The notes beneath the pieces were generated by a model that saw nothing but the letters and a program-made list of their open reading frames with translations, searched no databases and was not told the DNA's origin. A stretch of 64,000 nucleotides of DNA, from the NCBI GenBank assembly GCA_949825065.1, contig OX463859.1, positions 12,972,452 to 13,036,451 of the forward strand, in the 5' to 3' direction. This DNA is from Odontocerum albicorne. Lineage: Eukaryota; Arthropoda; Insecta; Trichoptera; Odontoceridae. Positions within the stretch are counted from its first letter, which is position 1, and every line of letters begins with the position of its first letter. This document shows positions 62,487 to 64,000 of the stretch, in pieces. The position numbers and the translations under genes are program-made.

Positions 62487-62660
62487 TTCTCCTTGGCCTA
62501 GTTGCTAAGGCACTTGCCTTCCGACCCAGGAGTTACGGCTTCGATTCCCGTTGTTACAAGATTTAAAGAAAAAAAAGGATTCTAGTCTAGTTTTCACTTA
62601 CGGCCTCTGTAACATCTTTCAGGTTGGTTGAAAGAGATTGCCATGAAGCAATAGACAAAA
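62487..62660 (+). mobile_element. SINE-A copy
   Basis: TGGCCTAGTTGCTAAGGC, B box GCTTCGATTCCCGTTG, body ctagtctagttttcac, tail caggttggttgaaagag and attgccatgaagcaat. Confidence 0.8.
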
Positions 62661-62892
62661 TTAAAGTATAAAAAATTCTTAGTAATTAGTATGCTAATCC
62701 AGGTATCTTCGACTAGACCCTTTTACAAATTGGATCAACTTCAAGTTATTTTTTTCTTCTGAATTTATTGTCATATTGAAACTTAGTAGCCACCTTATGT
62801 ACATTCTTGACACGCTCTAAGGGTGAAAAGTATTACAAAACAATGCTATTCCAATTCTTTATAATGTTGACCTTTAAACAGATTCACAGAAC

Positions 62893-63015
62893 ATGACGAT
62901 TTCCATGACCTAGTTGGTAAGATGTTGATCTTCCATGCGGAGGGGTCAGATTCGATTCCTGTTCGTACCCAAAAATATCAACAATAAAGGGTCCTGGTTA
63001 AAGAGTTCGTCTGGA
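62893..63015 (+). mobile_element. SINE-B copy
   Basis: ATGACCTAGTTGGTAAGATG, B box AGATTCGATTCCTGTTCG, body gtcctggttaaagag and ttcgtctgg. Confidence 0.7.
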
Positions 63016-63789
63016 AAAATATAAAAACGGATTTAAAATATGAACACAATTATTTTTCACGATTTACAGTATTTTCATTACATACAATGTCGAACTATGA
63101 GCTACAGGCCGTACTCGAGAGGTAACATAAGAATTAATGAAAAAACTGCTTTTTCATTGCCGTTTTTTTTTCAATAAGATGACAAAATATACAATATACA
63201 ACAAATTTATTAAATAATTGATTATTTTTATGAAAGGTGAACATGTTATTCAATATTTTCAGGCCTTGTATTCCTGCCATATTTATTTGACAAATGTTTC
63301 ATATAAATATATAGAGTTGCACAATCATAACATAAATCGAGGTGGTTTTTTACTCCGATGCATAATATTGACCATGAAATTATAATTTAAAAATCGTTAA
63401 AAATATGTTATCGTAACAAAATCAGATGTAGTCTTCTAACACAGTTTACTTAGAAAACGCCGAGCGTTAATGTTTGTATTGGCTAATGTAAGTTTCGTGA
63501 GCCAATACTGTTATATAATATTCGACACACATAATGTCTGAATGCGTTTACATTATGGCATTATTATTGTTATCGTTATATTTTGTAATTATTTTATCAT
63601 ATAATATATATCATCCTACGCTCAACACCGGAGATACAAAAAGGAGATTCGTTGATGAGAGATCAGTAACGATTTGTACACATTCTCAATACCCTGTGTA
63701 GTTTCAGATAATGAAGTTAAAATTAATGCCTGGTACAGTGAGATTATATTTTTTATACCATATATTGTCATCGTCGTTACTAGTTTTAT
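63016..63789. other. No recognisable feature
   Basis: AT-rich, no gene. Confidence 0.4.
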
Positions 63790-64000
63790 AGCAGAGAACC
63801 CCCTCGGTATTCATTCCAACGCCAATTCAGTTGGAAAACAAGGCTGAGGCGTCGAGTTTGTTTTGATTGACTGGATCCGATGACACACCAAAGTGAGACG
63901 ATCGAAGCACACCGGCATGTTTTTTTTTCTTTTCGAAAGAATAGATACGACTTAAGTCATAGGTATCCTTTTATTCCCCAATACCAGGCAGAAAAAACCC
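63790..64000 (-). mobile_element. SINE-C body, cut by window end
   Basis: attccaacgccaattcag, ttggaaaacaaggctg, ctggatccgatgacacac, gtgagacgatcgaagcac, accggcatg and ttaagtcataggtatcc. Confidence 0.7.

Overview
This window reads as repeat-dense, AT-rich eukaryotic DNA, most likely from an arthropod and probably an insect. The basis is the mix of elements: piggyBac, mariner, a PIF/Harbinger-type element with a MADF exon, a Jockey/CR1-type LINE with a (TAAA)n tail, and hundreds of bases of tRNA-derived SINEs. A run of exactly 200 N at 32446-32645 marks an assembly gap, so this is a draft assembly. No complete host gene is recognisable. The best candidate host coding segment is a 103-codon GC-rich ORF at 37380-37691 (minus strand). 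Nothing bacterial, viral or CRISPR-like was seen.

Layout. 1-4500: SINE copies in both orientations and one Penelope-like tail. 4523-5102: a 38-bp satellite. 6740-7520: an unclassified repeat (family D) split by a Harbinger-like element whose empty site survives near 27.3 kb. 7.7-15.2 kb: SINE-C, broken LINE pieces and a 67/69-bp satellite (11966-12770). 15955-16600: a 64-bp satellite. 16876-23006: a piggyBac element with both termini and TTAA sites, interrupted by a Jockey-type LINE whose 963-codon ORF2 is fully open. 23-32 kb: LINE relics, a hairpin MITE (29623-29879) and a putative solo LTR. 32.6-37 kb: mariner relics, an internally deleted mariner with long TIRs (34393-34953), and SINE-C inserted in family F with an 11-bp target duplication. 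37.4 kb: the candidate host exon. 39-64 kb: many LINE 3' ends (called G, H and RTE-like here), SINEs, Penelope-like hairpins and a 68-bp satellite (45795-46931) that appears to have grown from a SINE tail.

The most unusual signal is not an element. The octamer TACGAGTA/TACTCGTA occurs about 16 times outside satellites, eight in each orientation by my manual count, where roughly two or three would be expected. In two well-aligned repeat pairs and one looser comparison it is a clean 6-bp insertion that turns TA into TA-CGAG-TA. That is the shape of a Tc1/mariner excision footprint, so these may be scars of a transposon with CGAG termini that is absent from the window.

Family names SINE-A/B/C, LINE-G/H, D, E, F and I are local labels, not database names. 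All alignments were done by eye and boundaries of old relics are approximate (tens of bases).
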